Positions 1 through 10,097 of a DNA stretch of 64,000 nt are shown here, piece after piece. Made by a program: the position numbers and the translations under genes. Each line of letters opens with the position of its first letter. The stretch's first letter is position 1. This DNA comes from Spirochaetaceae bacterium (GTDB lineage: Bacteria > Myxococcota_A > UBA9160 > UBA4427): NCBI GenBank assembly GCA_020632655.1, contig JACKFD010000004.1, positions 124,001-188,000 on the forward strand. Direction: 5' to 3'. The notes under the pieces are model-generated. The model saw only the letters and a program-made list of their open reading frames with translations, was not told the DNA's origin and ran no database searches.

Positions 1-164
1 ACGCGCCGGAGCACGATCGCGACTTCCGCGAGCTCGGCAGCAACACGGGCCGCCTCGTCGACAACGAGCGCGACTTCGACCCGCATACGGGCATCCCGCG
101 CATGAGCGCGATCCCGGTCGCGATCGGGCGGGTCGAAGGACGGGAGCCTTCGGGCTCGCGCTAG
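1..164 (+). CDS. C-terminal fragment of an unidentified protein
   Basis: An open frame enters from the left edge (codons in phase with base 3) and ends at TAG 162-164, giving about 53 C-terminal residues. It is rich in charged residues and ends in an Arg/Ser-rich tail; it contains FDPHTGIPRMSAIPVAIGRV. I do not recognise the family. Its stop codon sits in a CTAG shared with the stop of the opposite acyl-CoA dehydrogenase gene, so the two genes meet tail to tail with a 4-base overlap. The codon pattern (G/C at third positions) supports real coding, but the fragment is too short to assign a function. Confidence 0.5.
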   Translation, partial: APEHDRDFRELGSNTGRLVDNERDFDPHTGIPRMSAIPVAIGRVEGREPSGSR

Positions 165-1282
165 GCCGCGTCGTCCGCGATCAGCTGCCCCAGCCTTCGC
201 AGGTGGTGGCTCGAGCCGCCGAGCATCAGCTCGATCTGGCGGGCGTAGACGTAGTAGCGATGGACCTGGTACTCGCGGTCGACGCCGATGCCGCCGTGGA
301 TGTGCTGGGCGGCGCGGGTGACATGGAAGCCGGCTTCGGAGGCGAGATGCTTCGCGATCGCGACCTCGGCCCGGGCGTCGCGGCCGACGGCGATCCGCCA
401 GGCGACCTCGAGGGCCGAGAGACGGACGGTCTGGGTGTCGATGTAGGCGTCGGCCTGGCGATGGGCGACGGACTGGAACATCGCGATCGGCTGGTCGAAT
501 TGCTTGCGCGTCTTCGAGTACTCGGCCGTCTGCTCGAGGGCCGCCTCGCAGCAGCCGAGCATCAGGCTGCAGAGCGCCGCGTTCGCGCGCAGATCGATCC
601 ACTCGATGATCTCGCGGCCCTGGCCCAGGCGACCGAGCAGGGCCTCGGTCCCGAGCTTCACCCCCGCGAGCGTGAGACGCGACTCCGGCGTGCGGCTCGT
701 CGTCGAGAGGGGCTCGAGCGAGACGCCCGCCGCCTCGCGATCGACGAGGAAGACGGCCGGGCCCCGATCCGTCATGGCGGAGACGAGGATCTGGTCCGCG
801 ATCGCCGCCGCCGGCACGAAGGACTTCACGCCATCGAGCCGCCAGCCCCCCGCGTCCCCCACCGCCGTCGCCGTCGGCGCCTCGACCTCGGCCTCGGGCT
901 CGACGAGGGCGGCGGTCACGATGCGCGCCCCCGCAGCGAGCTCGGGCAGGATCGCCTTCTTCTGGGCCTCGCTCCCGAACTCGGCGATCGGCAGCCCGCC
1001 TAGCACGGTCGTCTCGAGATAGGGCACGGCCGCCGTCGTGCGCCCGACGTGCTCGATCACGCCCGCGAGCTCGAGGAACCCCAGACCACCGCCGTCGTAC
1101 GCCTCGGGCACGCCGATCGCGAGCAGTCCCGCCTCGCCGAGCTTCGCCCAGAGGTCGCGATCGAAGCGCGGCCCGTCAGCGCGCTCGAGGGCGAGCAGGC
1201 GATCGGCCGGCGAGCCCTCCTTCAGGATCCGGGCGGCGAGATCGAAGATCGCCTGCTGCTCTTCGGAGTACGAGAAGTCCAT
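161..1282 (-). CDS. Acyl-CoA dehydrogenase family protein, probably non-catalytic type subunit
   Basis: A 373-aa flavoprotein of the acyl-CoA dehydrogenase (ACAD) fold. The N-terminal helical domain starts MDFSYSEEQQAIFDLAARIL. The C-terminal part has TRKQFDQPIAMFQ and QHIHGGIGVDREY, which are typical of the FAD-binding helical domain. The usual catalytic Glu positions look altered: the segment that carries ER in FadE/ChsE-type enzymes reads WIDLRANAAL, and the YEG-type motif near the C-terminus reads LMLGGSSHHL. Actinobacterial steroid ACADs form alpha2beta2 tetramers in which one subunit lacks the catalytic base, so this may be such a partner; the ACAD at 8364-9545 keeps ER. The substrate is unknown. 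A slower oxidase-like ACAD is the alternative. Confidence 0.88.
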   Translation of the reverse strand: MDFSYSEEQQAIFDLAARILKEGSPADRLLALERADGPRFDRDLWAKLGEAGLLAIGVPEAYDGGGLGFLELAGVIEHVGRTTAAVPYLETTVLGGLPIAEFGSEAQKKAILPELAAGARIVTAALVEPEAEVEAPTATAVGDAGGWRLDGVKSFVPAAAIADQILVSAMTDRGPAVFLVDREAAGVSLEPLSTTSRTPESRLTLAGVKLGTEALLGRLGQGREIIEWIDLRANAALCSLMLGCCEAALEQTAEYSKTRKQFDQPIAMFQSVAHRQADAYIDTQTVRLSALEVAWRIAVGRDARAEVAIAKHLASEAGFHVTRAAQHIHGGIGVDREYQVHRYYVYARQIELMLGGSSHHLRRLGQLIADDAA

Positions 1283-1366
1283 GTCGGGGGCTCGCTGTCT
1301 GGCGTCGACCGGCCCGGCACCCTCCTTCGCGATCTGCGCGGGGCGCCCGGGCGGAGCCCCATTCTG

Positions 1367-3577
1367 TCAGACGCGGCGTCCTCGGGCCAACGTCCCCCGG
1401 CCCTCGCGCGCGGGCCGCCGAGCGGCCGATCCGCCTCGAAGCGCGCTGCCAACCCGCCTGCGCCCGAGCCCGAAGACGCACCCGACTCCGAGCAGCAGCC
1501 CCGCACCCGTCGCAGGCTCCGGGAGCAAGACGACGTTGCTGCCCTCCCCCGTGTTGCCCGCCGCGTCCGTCGCGACCGCGACCAGGCGACTCTGGTCGTC
1601 GACGACGACCCAGGGAACCGGCGTCAGGTACGCCGTCTGCAACGAGCCGTCGCTCTCCGACGCGTCGAGGAAGACCGTGCCCACGAGCTGCGCGGGCCCG
1701 AAGTCGCCCGGTTCCGCGAGGTAGAAGTCGACCGTGATGGGATGGGTCGCCGCGGTCGGATCGACGTTCAGCCAATGCCCCACGACCAGGGTCTGGGTCG
1801 CCTCGCTCCAGAAGCTGCGCAACGGGTCGAGGACGGGCTTGTTCATCAGGCGGTTCGCGCCCTCGTCGAGGTCACCGGCGTCGTTCGCGTTCAGGCCGTT
1901 GGGACCGAGGTCGATCGCGATGCCGCCGTTCTGGTGGATCTCGTTGGCGCGGACCGTGACGCGCTGGCTCGAGGCGTTCTGCACGCGGACGCCGTCGCTG
2001 GCGTTGTACGCGATCCGATTTCGGCCCCCGGCCGCGAGGGCCGGCGCGTCGGGCGGCGCACCGATCTGGACGTCGCTGCCGTTCACGACGACGCCGTGGC
2101 CGAGATTGCCGAGGGGAGCGCCCGTCCACGAGACGCCGATCCTGTTCCCGAACAGGGTGTGCCCGGAGGCGTTCAGCACGATCGCGTGGTCGCCGTTGCC
2201 GGAGACGAGGTTGTTGCTGAGGTGGAGCGCGGCCGCTTGCGGGGAGGTGACGATGCCGATCCCGTCGTTCGGGAGTGCGGTCTCGCCGTCGGCGCTCGTG
2301 CCGATGCGGTTGGCCGTCAGCGCGACGGGCGAGCCCGTCGCGTCGATCCGGATGCCGTGCGTGGCGTGGCCCGAGACGACGTTGCCACCGTTCTCCGCGA
2401 TCGACGTGAATTCGAAGGCGGAGCCGATCGTCAGCTCCGACGCGCCCCCGTCGAGGAGCACGCCCGGGCCGACGCCATTGCCGAGCGCCGTCGTGCCCGC
2501 ATCGTTCGTGCCGACCCGATTGGACTGCACGGTCACGAGGTTGGCTCCGCCACCGACGTGGACCCCACCGGCGAGGTTGCCGGCGACGACGTTGCCGATC
2601 CATTCGCCCGTCCCGAAGACGCTCGAGCCGAAATAGCCGCCGACCGTCGTGAAGTCGGCCAGCACGTCGATGCCCCAGAGTCCGTTGCCCATGTAGCCGC
2701 CGAATGGGACCGATACGAACGACCCGAAGCGGCCGGTGCCTACGAAGTTGCCCGCGATCCGGACGCCCCAGCCTTCGACGCGGAGACCCGAGCCCGCGTT
2801 CGCGGAGATCACGTTCGTCTGGAGCTCGGGGACGACGTCGGGGTCGGCGATCTGCTGGAAGCCGATGGCGTGGCCGTTGCTGGCGGGGTCGACGAAGACG
2901 CCGTGGCCCCCGTTGCCCCGGGCGAAGCTGCCGCTCAGCAGGCCGACATGGCAGCCCAGCACGGAGACGCCCTCGCTACCCGCTCCGAGATGGATGCCAT
3001 CGCCGGGGAAGTCGACGATCGCGAGCGCCTCGATGCGACTGCCGAGGACGTCGCCCTGGAGCAAGAGGCCGTGCTCGCCCGGGTCTCGCAGGCTCCCGCC
3101 GTCGAGCACGACGACGGGGACCGCGTAGGGGTCGAGTGCGTCGTAGCCGGGCGCCGTGCGTCCCAGGATGCGGGTCCGCCGCGTGATCGGAGGCAGCGCC
3201 GTCGTCGGCCGGATCACGGCGATCCCGGAAGTGCCGACGGGCAGGAACGCAGAGAAGACGATGTCGTCGCTCGGTCCGGACGTCGCGTTCGCCTCCTGGA
3301 TCGCCGCGCGGAGCGTGCACTCGGGAAGAGGCCGGCTTCCGATCAGGACCGTTCCACCCGTATCGCAGGCGCCATCGATCGCGAGATCCGCCGCGTCGCC
3401 CGTCGAGTTCACCTCGAAGGTCGCCCCCGCCGCCGATCCAGCGACGAGCACGCCGAATGCGACGCGCGCCACCCGGAGCAGCCCCCGCCGCACACGACCC
3501 GATCCGTCGCCGCCCGCTCGCCCACTCTTCGAATCCCGCATCCTCGAAGCCTCCTTCCCTCGCCCCGCTCGCGACAC
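1367..3577 (-). CDS. Secreted right-handed beta-helix protein with PEP-CTERM signal
   Basis: A 736-aa exported protein. After a basic N-terminus there is a hydrophobic stretch (VAFGVLVAGSAAGA) typical of a signal peptide, then a CSLREAI-like start to the mature chain (FEVNSTGDAAD, then CTLRAAIQEANA). The body has many Gly/Asn-rich turns such as NVVSGHATHGIRI and NLVSGNGDHAIVL, the pattern of a parallel beta-helix. About 50 residues from the end comes LLPEPATGAGLLLGVG and then Arg-rich residues, a PEP-CTERM exosortase signal. The Arg-rich tail after it is longer than usual. The start may lie 12 codons further in, at MRDSKSG. Exosortase-sorted proteins are usually cleaved and released to the surface or biofilm matrix. 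No exosortase is in the window. The upstream regulator pair is transcribed in the same direction only 16 bases away. Confidence 0.82.
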   Translation of the reverse strand: MSRAGRGKEASRMRDSKSGRAGGDGSGRVRRGLLRVARVAFGVLVAGSAAGATFEVNSTGDAADLAIDGACDTGGTVLIGSRPLPECTLRAAIQEANATSGPSDDIVFSAFLPVGTSGIAVIRPTTALPPITRRTRILGRTAPGYDALDPYAVPVVVLDGGSLRDPGEHGLLLQGDVLGSRIEALAIVDFPGDGIHLGAGSEGVSVLGCHVGLLSGSFARGNGGHGVFVDPASNGHAIGFQQIADPDVVPELQTNVISANAGSGLRVEGWGVRIAGNFVGTGRFGSFVSVPFGGYMGNGLWGIDVLADFTTVGGYFGSSVFGTGEWIGNVVAGNLAGGVHVGGGANLVTVQSNRVGTNDAGTTALGNGVGPGVLLDGGASELTIGSAFEFTSIAENGGNVVSGHATHGIRIDATGSPVALTANRIGTSADGETALPNDGIGIVTSPQAAALHLSNNLVSGNGDHAIVLNASGHTLFGNRIGVSWTGAPLGNLGHGVVVNGSDVQIGAPPDAPALAAGGRNRIAYNASDGVRVQNASSQRVTVRANEIHQNGGIAIDLGPNGLNANDAGDLDEGANRLMNKPVLDPLRSFWSEATQTLVVGHWLNVDPTAATHPITVDFYLAEPGDFGPAQLVGTVFLDASESDGSLQTAYLTPVPWVVVDDQSRLVAVATDAAGNTGEGSNVVLLPEPATGAGLLLGVGCVFGLGRRRVGSALRGGSAARRPAREGRGTLARGRRV

Positions 3578-3593
3578 CCGGCGCGCCGGCCGA

Positions 3594-4655
3594 TCAGTCG
3601 AAGACGAGCGCGTTCAGCGCCATCGCCTTCGCGACCGCACACGCCGTCGTCGGCGCCGCCAGCTTCCGACGCGCGCTGCCGAGCAGCTGCTGGAGCGCGC
3701 GCTCGCTCACACCCCGATCCGATGCGGCCTCGCGCAGCGTCCGTCCCATCGCGAGCCGCGTCAGCATGTCCCGCTCGCGCGACGTGAGCCGCAGGTCGCG
3801 CGCGAGCGCGCCGGCGGCGATCGCCGCGTCGAGCGCGCCACCCGACGCATCGCGCAGCCGGTCGCCCCGCGCCGCCAGCGCCTCCCGGAATCGCTGCTCG
3901 GGCTCCTCGCCGTGCAACGCGACGGCCACGCCCAGGCTCGGCCCGCGGCGCAGCACGACCCCGACACCGCGTCGATGTCCGCCCTTCGCGAGCCATGCGC
4001 AGAGCCCCGCGTCCGCCGAGGAGCCGACCGAGGCCTCGCCCGGCCGCAGCCCGGAAGACCGCGGCTCGAGGTCGACGACCTGCACGCGTTCCGGCTCCGC
4101 GAGACATCGCGCGGCGAGCACACGCAGCAACGCAGGCCCGAGCGACTCGAGCCGCTCGGTCCGGCCGTCGTGCACCGCCACGCCGAGGCGCCCGTCGCCG
4201 CTCGCGAGACTGGCGACGCCGAGGGGCAGGAAGAGCAGCATCAACGCCCGCACCCCGTCCTCGCAGAGCGCGTCGAGCGCATGCCCGAGTGCGCGGGAGA
4301 GCGTCGTCGCACCGAACGAGCAGGGCGGTCCCTCCGCCGGCGCGATCGGCGGACGACCCGGCGCGCCGGATCCGATCGCCGCGTGCTGCAGCAGGACGAC
4401 GGCCGCCTCGAGCGACGTCCCGACGCCGAGCTTTCGGCGCACGGCGCAGAGGTGCTTCTCCGCGGTCGAGACGGCGATGCCGAGCTCGTCGGCCACGTCG
4501 CCCGCGTTCGCGCCGCGCATCAGCAGCCCGGCGCAGACGGCCTCGCGCTCGGTGAGCCCGAAGGCCGCAGCGAGCTCGCCTTCCATCGCATCCGGACCGT
4601 CCGGCGCGCCCTCCGGACGAGGGTTCGCGGTCGAGCTGCGCGGAGCGGCGCTCAC
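3594..4655 (-). CDS. Regulator with two LuxR-type HTH domains
   Basis: 353 aa. Residues about 33-90 form a LuxR/GerE helix-turn-helix (LTEREAVCAGLLMRG, then ADELGIAVSTAEKHL and RRKLGV). Residues about 288-353 form a second one (LTSRERDMLTRLAMG, then SDRGVSERALQQLLG and RRKL). Between them lie about 190 residues of mixed alpha/beta character, perhaps a sensory domain, with no motif I can name. LuxR regulators normally carry one C-terminal HTH, so the double arrangement is unusual. The start ATG overlaps the stop of the upstream 64-aa gene (ATGA), so translation is probably coupled. The next gene downstream is the PEP-CTERM beta-helix protein, a possible target. Confidence 0.85.
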   Translation of the reverse strand: MSAAPRSSTANPRPEGAPDGPDAMEGELAAAFGLTEREAVCAGLLMRGANAGDVADELGIAVSTAEKHLCAVRRKLGVGTSLEAAVVLLQHAAIGSGAPGRPPIAPAEGPPCSFGATTLSRALGHALDALCEDGVRALMLLFLPLGVASLASGDGRLGVAVHDGRTERLESLGPALLRVLAARCLAEPERVQVVDLEPRSSGLRPGEASVGSSADAGLCAWLAKGGHRRGVGVVLRRGPSLGVAVALHGEEPEQRFREALAARGDRLRDASGGALDAAIAAGALARDLRLTSRERDMLTRLAMGRTLREAASDRGVSERALQQLLGSARRKLAAPTTACAVAKAMALNALVFD

Positions 4656-4846
4656 GACCGCCCTCCGATCTCGCCGAGCGAAGCGCGCAGGATCGCGACG
4701 AGGTCGGACGAGGAGTCGAAGGCACGCCGCTCCGAGTCGGACACGCGCTCGAGCACGCCACGCAGCACACCCGGCTCGCCGGCCTCGAGCCAGAGCACGA
4801 AGCCGGTCCGGCCGGCGGGGGTCCTCGCGTTCGCGTCGCTGTCCAC
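4652..4846 (-). CDS. 64-aa conserved-looking small protein upstream of LuxR regulator
   Basis: 64 aa from a GTG start. It contains FVLWLEAGEPGVLRGVLERV and SERRAFDSSSDLVAIL. The pattern (Leu/Trp strand, Gly turn, Arg-rich strand, then a helix starting at a Phe/Ser boundary) resembles short orphan proteins I associate with large ATPase-type regulators, but I cannot name a family. Its stop overlaps the ATG of the dual-HTH regulator by 4 bases. The ATPase/BTAD regulator starts divergently about 190 bases away. A perfect 14-bp palindrome covers the start codon (4841-4854). The function is unknown; a co-regulator or signal-binding partner is possible. Confidence 0.6.
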   Translation of the reverse strand: MDSDANARTPAGRTGFVLWLEAGEPGVLRGVLERVSDSERRAFDSSSDLVAILRASLGEIGGRS

Positions 4847-4854
4847 GCGTGGAC
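4841..4854. promoter_or_regulatory. 14-bp perfect palindrome over a start codon
   Basis: GTCCACGCGTGGAC reads the same on both strands and covers the GTG start of the 64-aa gene, in the gap between two divergent regulator genes. It could be an autoregulatory operator. A palindrome of this length is expected a few times by chance in a GC-rich window of this size, so the assignment is weak. The gap also holds an unusually A-rich stretch at 4881-4902, starting TTGACG on the plus strand, that may belong to a promoter. Confidence 0.25.
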
Positions 4855-5038
4855 CCTAGGCCGGCCCCATTGATCCTTCGTTGACGAAAAAGAGAAGGAA
4901 TTCCGGGGATGTGGCGCGGCGCTCCGGCCTGTCCGTCGGAGCGCGGCGTGATGAAGGGCGCGCGCTGGGCCGCTAGGTTCGCGGGCGGCCGTGGCGCGAT
5001 GCGGCGGACCGACGATCTCCCCGAATCGGACGCAGCCG

Positions 5039-8000
5039 ATGGCCCGAAGCCGCGAGACCCAGATCCGCCCGGACCTCAAGGAATGCTGGGCCGGAGTGCC
5101 GGAGCGAGCGCTCTCGCTGATCGTGGCCCCGGGTGGCTACGGCAAGACGACCCTCGCCCGGGCCTGGCGAAAGCGCCTCGACGCCGCGGGCCATCGCGTC
5201 GCCTGGCTCGCCCTCTCACCCCTCCACGACGACCCGCGCGCCTTCGTGGAGGATCTGCTCGAGCGCCTCCGCGACGCGCTCCCCGCGCGCCCCGCCGAGG
5301 AGCCGGCCTTCGGCGAGGCGGTCGCCCGCACGCTCTCCCACGCGCACGACCTGCCCGCCGAGCGCCTCGTCCGCGAGCTCGCCCGCGAGCTGTCGATGCT
5401 GGCCGCGCCGATCGTGCTCGTGCTCGACGCCTTCGAGAGCCTGTCGCGGGAAGGCGCCGCGAGCGCGATCGTCGACGGGCTGCTGCGCCTCGATCGGTGC
5501 CCCTTGTGCGTCGTGATCACGACGCGGGGTCGTCGTCCCGCCTCGACCGCGCGTCTGCTCGCCGAGGGTCGCGCGGACGAGATCGGACCGGACGCCCTGA
5601 GCCTGCGGGCGGACCAGATCGCGGCGATGGCCCGGGCCGAGGGCATCGAGCCGGATCCCGAGCTCGTCGCCGCGCTGCTCGCTCGGACGGAGGGCTGGGC
5701 GATCGCGATCCGCCTGGCCTTGCGGGCGATCGCGCCGCTCCCGCCGGCGCGGCGCCTCGCCTTCGTGCGCGACTCCGGCGCCGGACGCGACCTCTTCGAG
5801 TACGTGGCCGAGGAGCTGCTCGCACGCGCGACGCCGGACGTGATCGCCGTGCTCGAGATGGCGGCCCTGCTCGGACCCGTTCCCCGGCGCGTGCTCACCG
5901 CCGCGTGCGAGACGTCGCGCGAGCGCGGGGCCGGGCCCTTCGACGCGACGGCGATCGACGAAGCGATCGACTCGGGACTGCTCGGCGACGACGGCGGGCG
6001 ACTCGGGCAGCACGAGCTGTGGCGGCATTGGCTCGGCGAACGGATGCGCGAACGCGATGGTCCCGAGGTCTGGCTCGCGGCGCACGAGCGCGCCGGCCGT
6101 GCCCTCGAGACCGCGGGCTGGCTCGAGGGCGCGATCGACCACTACGTCGTCGCGCGGACGCGACCGGGCGTGGAGGATCGACTCGTCCACGTGCTCGCCG
6201 AGCGCGGCGATCTCTGGGTCTCGCAGGGCCGGCGCGAGCGGGTCGACCTCTGCCTCGACGCGATCGATGCGACGAGACGGCGTACGGAGCCTGCGCTCGT
6301 CGCGCTCGATGGACTGGTGCTCTCGGGTCGCGATCCCGATGGCGCGATCGGGCATCTCGCCGACGCGGCTCGCGCCTACCAGGCCGCCGGCAATACGCGG
6401 GCCGAGTTCATGTGCCTGCACGAGCTGGCGATCGTCGCGATCAACGAGAATCGCGTCGACGAGGTGACCGCGATCTTCCGTCGCGCGCTCACGCTGCGGA
6501 AGGTCGTGACCGAGCCCGTGATCCGCGCCTTCGTCGTGCTCGCGATCGGGCAGGGCATGATGCTGCTGGGACGCTACCGCGCGTCCTTGCGACTGCTCGA
6601 CGTCGCGCAGACCTACGATCACCATCCGCGCGAACGCGGCGGCCTCGAGATCGTGCGCAGCGCGATCCTCTTCCAGATGGGCGCCTGGGACGAGGCCAGC
6701 GAACGCATCCGCGGCCTGCTCGCGCGACCCGCCCAACGCGAGCACGGCGTCACCTTCCACGGGCTGCAGGTCTACCTCGCGGCGATCGAGGTGGGCCGGG
6801 GCGGGGACGCGGCGGCGATCCGCGGGCTGCTCGATCCGGCGGAGGAGACCTTTCGCGAGATCCGGCACACGATGACGCAGATCCGGATCGCCTGGGTCCG
6901 GGGTCAGCTCGAGCAGCGTGAGGGCGACGACGGCGCCGCCGCGCGCGCCTTCGAGCGGGCGCTCGCCCTCGCGACCCGCACGGGCTTCCGGGAGGCGGAG
7001 GCCGGCATCGCCGGCGCCCTCGCACGCGCGCGCCTGCGGCAGGGCGACCACGCAGGTGCGCTCGAGATCGCGCGGCGCGGGATCGCCCGTCTGCTGCCCG
7101 ACGAGGCGTGGTCCCGCAGTCGCGGCCGTGTGCTCGCCTGGGCCCCGGGCATCGCCCTGCTCGTCGCCACGCTCGCGGAGCTCGGCGAGGGCCCGCGCGC
7201 CATGGCCTTCCTCGACGCCCATCGTCGTCGTCTCGAGCAGCCGGAGCTGCCCCTCGCCCAGCACGCCGTGCTCTGCGCGATCGCCCGGGCGGAGCTGCTG
7301 ACCGGACGCACGGCGCGCGGGGAGCGGAGCCTGCGCGACGCCTGGCGCGTGGCCGGGAAGGCATCGCTCGCGCACCGGGCGCCCGAGCTCGACGACGCGC
7401 TTCGGACCTGGTCGACGGAAGAGGCGCGCGCCCGTGGCCTGGCGGGATCCGCGCTCGAACGGGGCGACTCCCGGGACCCCGAGCCTCCGACGCGGCCCGT
7501 GCGCCTCGACAGCCTGGGCGGGCTCGGAATCGAGCTCGGCGGTCGACGCGTCCGGGATCGCGCCTGGCGCGGGCGCACGCCCCGTCGGCTCCTGACGCGA
7601 TTGCTCGTCGCAGAGGGACGGGCGGTCGCGCGGGAACGACTCGAGGCGGATCTCTGGCCGGAGATGCCGCCCGCCCGGGCCGCGAACAATCTGCGCGTCG
7701 CGCTGTCCCGGCTGCGTGACGTGCTCGAGCCGCGGCGCCTGCGCGATCGGCGCGAGGTGCTGATCGCCCTCGAAGATCGGAGCGTCGCACTCACGCCCGC
7801 CGCCCTCGCCGCCTGGGACGTCCTCGGCGCACGCGCCGCCCTCGACGAGATCGCGCGAGCGACCCACGCGGCCGATCGGACGGGCGTCCTCTCGGCGGCG
7901 GAGCGCTACCGCACGCTGCACACGGGTCCCTTCCTGCCGGAGGCCTACGACGACTGGGTGATCGAGTATCGCCGGAGCTTCGAGAGCGAGACCGGTGAAC

Positions 8001-8260
8001 GGCTCCGGCGGCTCGCGGAGACCTGGCTCGAGCGCGACGAAGGCTCGGGCCCGGCGCGCGTCCTGGCGCGCCTCGCCCTCGCCCGGGACGGCGCCGACGA
8101 GCGGGCCTGGGAGGTCTTCGTGGGCGCGGGGCTCGCGGCGGGAGACCGGACGGCGGCCGCGCGTGCGTACGCCGAGGCCGTGCGGGCCCTGGCACGCGAG
8201 CTCGACGCAGAGCCCGGTGAGCGACTTCGGGCGCTCGGCGAGCGGGCGGGGGCCTGTTAG
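5039..8260 (+). CDS. Large STAND-ATPase / TPR / BTAD transcriptional regulator
   Basis: 1073 aa from ATG 5039; a GTG at 4991 would add 16 residues and neither start has a good ribosome site. The N-terminal NTPase domain has Walker A APGGYGKTT near residue 35 and Walker B IVLVLDAFE. It is followed by a MalT-like ATPase helper region and a long helical TPR-like section (HELAIVAINENRVDEVTAIF and others). The C-terminus has a winged-helix DNA-binding segment (RRLLTRLLVAEGRAVARERL, LWPEMPPARAANNLRVALSR) and then a bacterial transcriptional activation domain. This is the architecture of SARP/MalT-like signal integrators that use NTP binding and TPR-bound effectors. It is divergent from the dual-HTH LuxR gene, and the two may act together. 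The effector is unknown. Confidence 0.88.
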   Translation: MARSRETQIRPDLKECWAGVPERALSLIVAPGGYGKTTLARAWRKRLDAAGHRVAWLALSPLHDDPRAFVEDLLERLRDALPARPAEEPAFGEAVARTLSHAHDLPAERLVRELARELSMLAAPIVLVLDAFESLSREGAASAIVDGLLRLDRCPLCVVITTRGRRPASTARLLAEGRADEIGPDALSLRADQIAAMARAEGIEPDPELVAALLARTEGWAIAIRLALRAIAPLPPARRLAFVRDSGAGRDLFEYVAEELLARATPDVIAVLEMAALLGPVPRRVLTAACETSRERGAGPFDATAIDEAIDSGLLGDDGGRLGQHELWRHWLGERMRERDGPEVWLAAHERAGRALETAGWLEGAIDHYVVARTRPGVEDRLVHVLAERGDLWVSQGRRERVDLCLDAIDATRRRTEPALVALDGLVLSGRDPDGAIGHLADAARAYQAAGNTRAEFMCLHELAIVAINENRVDEVTAIFRRALTLRKVVTEPVIRAFVVLAIGQGMMLLGRYRASLRLLDVAQTYDHHPRERGGLEIVRSAILFQMGAWDEASERIRGLLARPAQREHGVTFHGLQVYLAAIEVGRGGDAAAIRGLLDPAEETFREIRHTMTQIRIAWVRGQLEQREGDDGAAARAFERALALATRTGFREAEAGIAGALARARLRQGDHAGALEIARRGIARLLPDEAWSRSRGRVLAWAPGIALLVATLAELGEGPRAMAFLDAHRRRLEQPELPLAQHAVLCAIARAELLTGRTARGERSLRDAWRVAGKASLAHRAPELDDALRTWSTEEARARGLAGSALERGDSRDPEPPTRPVRLDSLGGLGIELGGRRVRDRAWRGRTPRRLLTRLLVAEGRAVARERLEADLWPEMPPARAANNLRVALSRLRDVLEPRRLRDRREVLIALEDRSVALTPAALAAWDVLGARAALDEIARATHAADRTGVLSAAERYRTLHTGPFLPEAYDDWVIEYRRSFESETGERLRRLAETWLERDEGSGPARVLARLALARDGADERAWEVFVGAGLAAGDRTAAARAYAEAVRALARELDAEPGERLRALGERAGAC

Positions 8261-8363
8261 TCGACGACGGGCATCGGATGCGGTCGGGGGCCGTCCGCGC
8301 GCAGGACGTCACATCGCATCGCCGCAACACCGGCCGCGACGCCATCCGCGCCCACCCCGCGCG

Positions 8364-9545
<1,182 letters not shown>

Positions 9546-9621
9546 GGCAGACTCTCCAGCGAGCCGGCGAGGATCGGCGATGGCGCCCCCCCTCGCCAGC
9601 CCGCGCTGCCGGGTCGCGGCC

Positions 9622-10097
9622 GCGACCGCCTGTGTCGGCCTTGCCAGGCGCCCCGGCCGGTCACCGTATCGCGCGCGCAGCTTCTGTCGGCGCGCGTAGG
9701 TCCCGCTGGTTGCCTCGTTGGACGTGCTGCGGCGCGCCTCCCGCTTCATGCACACGCGACACGGCGACCGCCCGGGTCGCTCGAAGCGACGGAGGCGGCT
9801 CCGCGTCCACAGCTCGGCCGGAATCAATGGACGACCGCCCGCACGGCCAACGCGTGAGCCGAGAGATGCCGGCCGAGCAAGGCCACCCATTTCTGAAGGA
9901 GCGTCGGGGCGTGTCCGTCCGCGAAGCAACGCCGTACCGAGCGGCCCGGGCGGGGCCGTCCCGGCAACATAAAACGCGAGGCGCGCCGCGGCACGATAAG
10001 CGAGGCAACCAGCGGTCCCGCCCGCGCGGCGAAGGAAACTGGAGCCGGGAGGGCCGACGGCCGGGACGCCTGGCAAGGCCCACTCAGGCGGTCGGAA
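9622..10097. repeat. 476-bp near-palindromic element filling a gene-free gap
   Basis: The 538 bases from 9546 to 10083 hold no credible gene. Instead, two copies of a roughly 165-bp repeat face each other. Matching blocks by eye: 9622-9650 with 10068-10096 (26 of 29), 9703-9717 with 10001-10015 (15 of 15), 9724-9750 with 9968-9994 (23 of 27), and 9768-9783 with 9938-9953 (15 of 16), all as reverse complements in consistent order. The centre has its own stem, GCTCGGCCGG at 9812-9821 against 9869-9878. Each outer block also contains a small hairpin (CGCCTG...CAGGCG). The right end covers the stop codon of the VOC gene. No terminal duplication or transposase was seen. It resembles a BIME/REP pair or a MITE-like unit but is longer than typical REP pairs. 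Confidence 0.75.

Noticed and set aside
4909..6921. A 670-codon plus-strand frame over the BTAD regulator
   Set aside because: It overlaps the well-supported ATPase regulator in another frame and is mostly Arg.
9546..10076. Upstream extension of the ACAD at 8364-9545
   Set aside because: It would read through the near-palindromic element. The ACAD N-terminus and a good ribosome site define the start at 9545.
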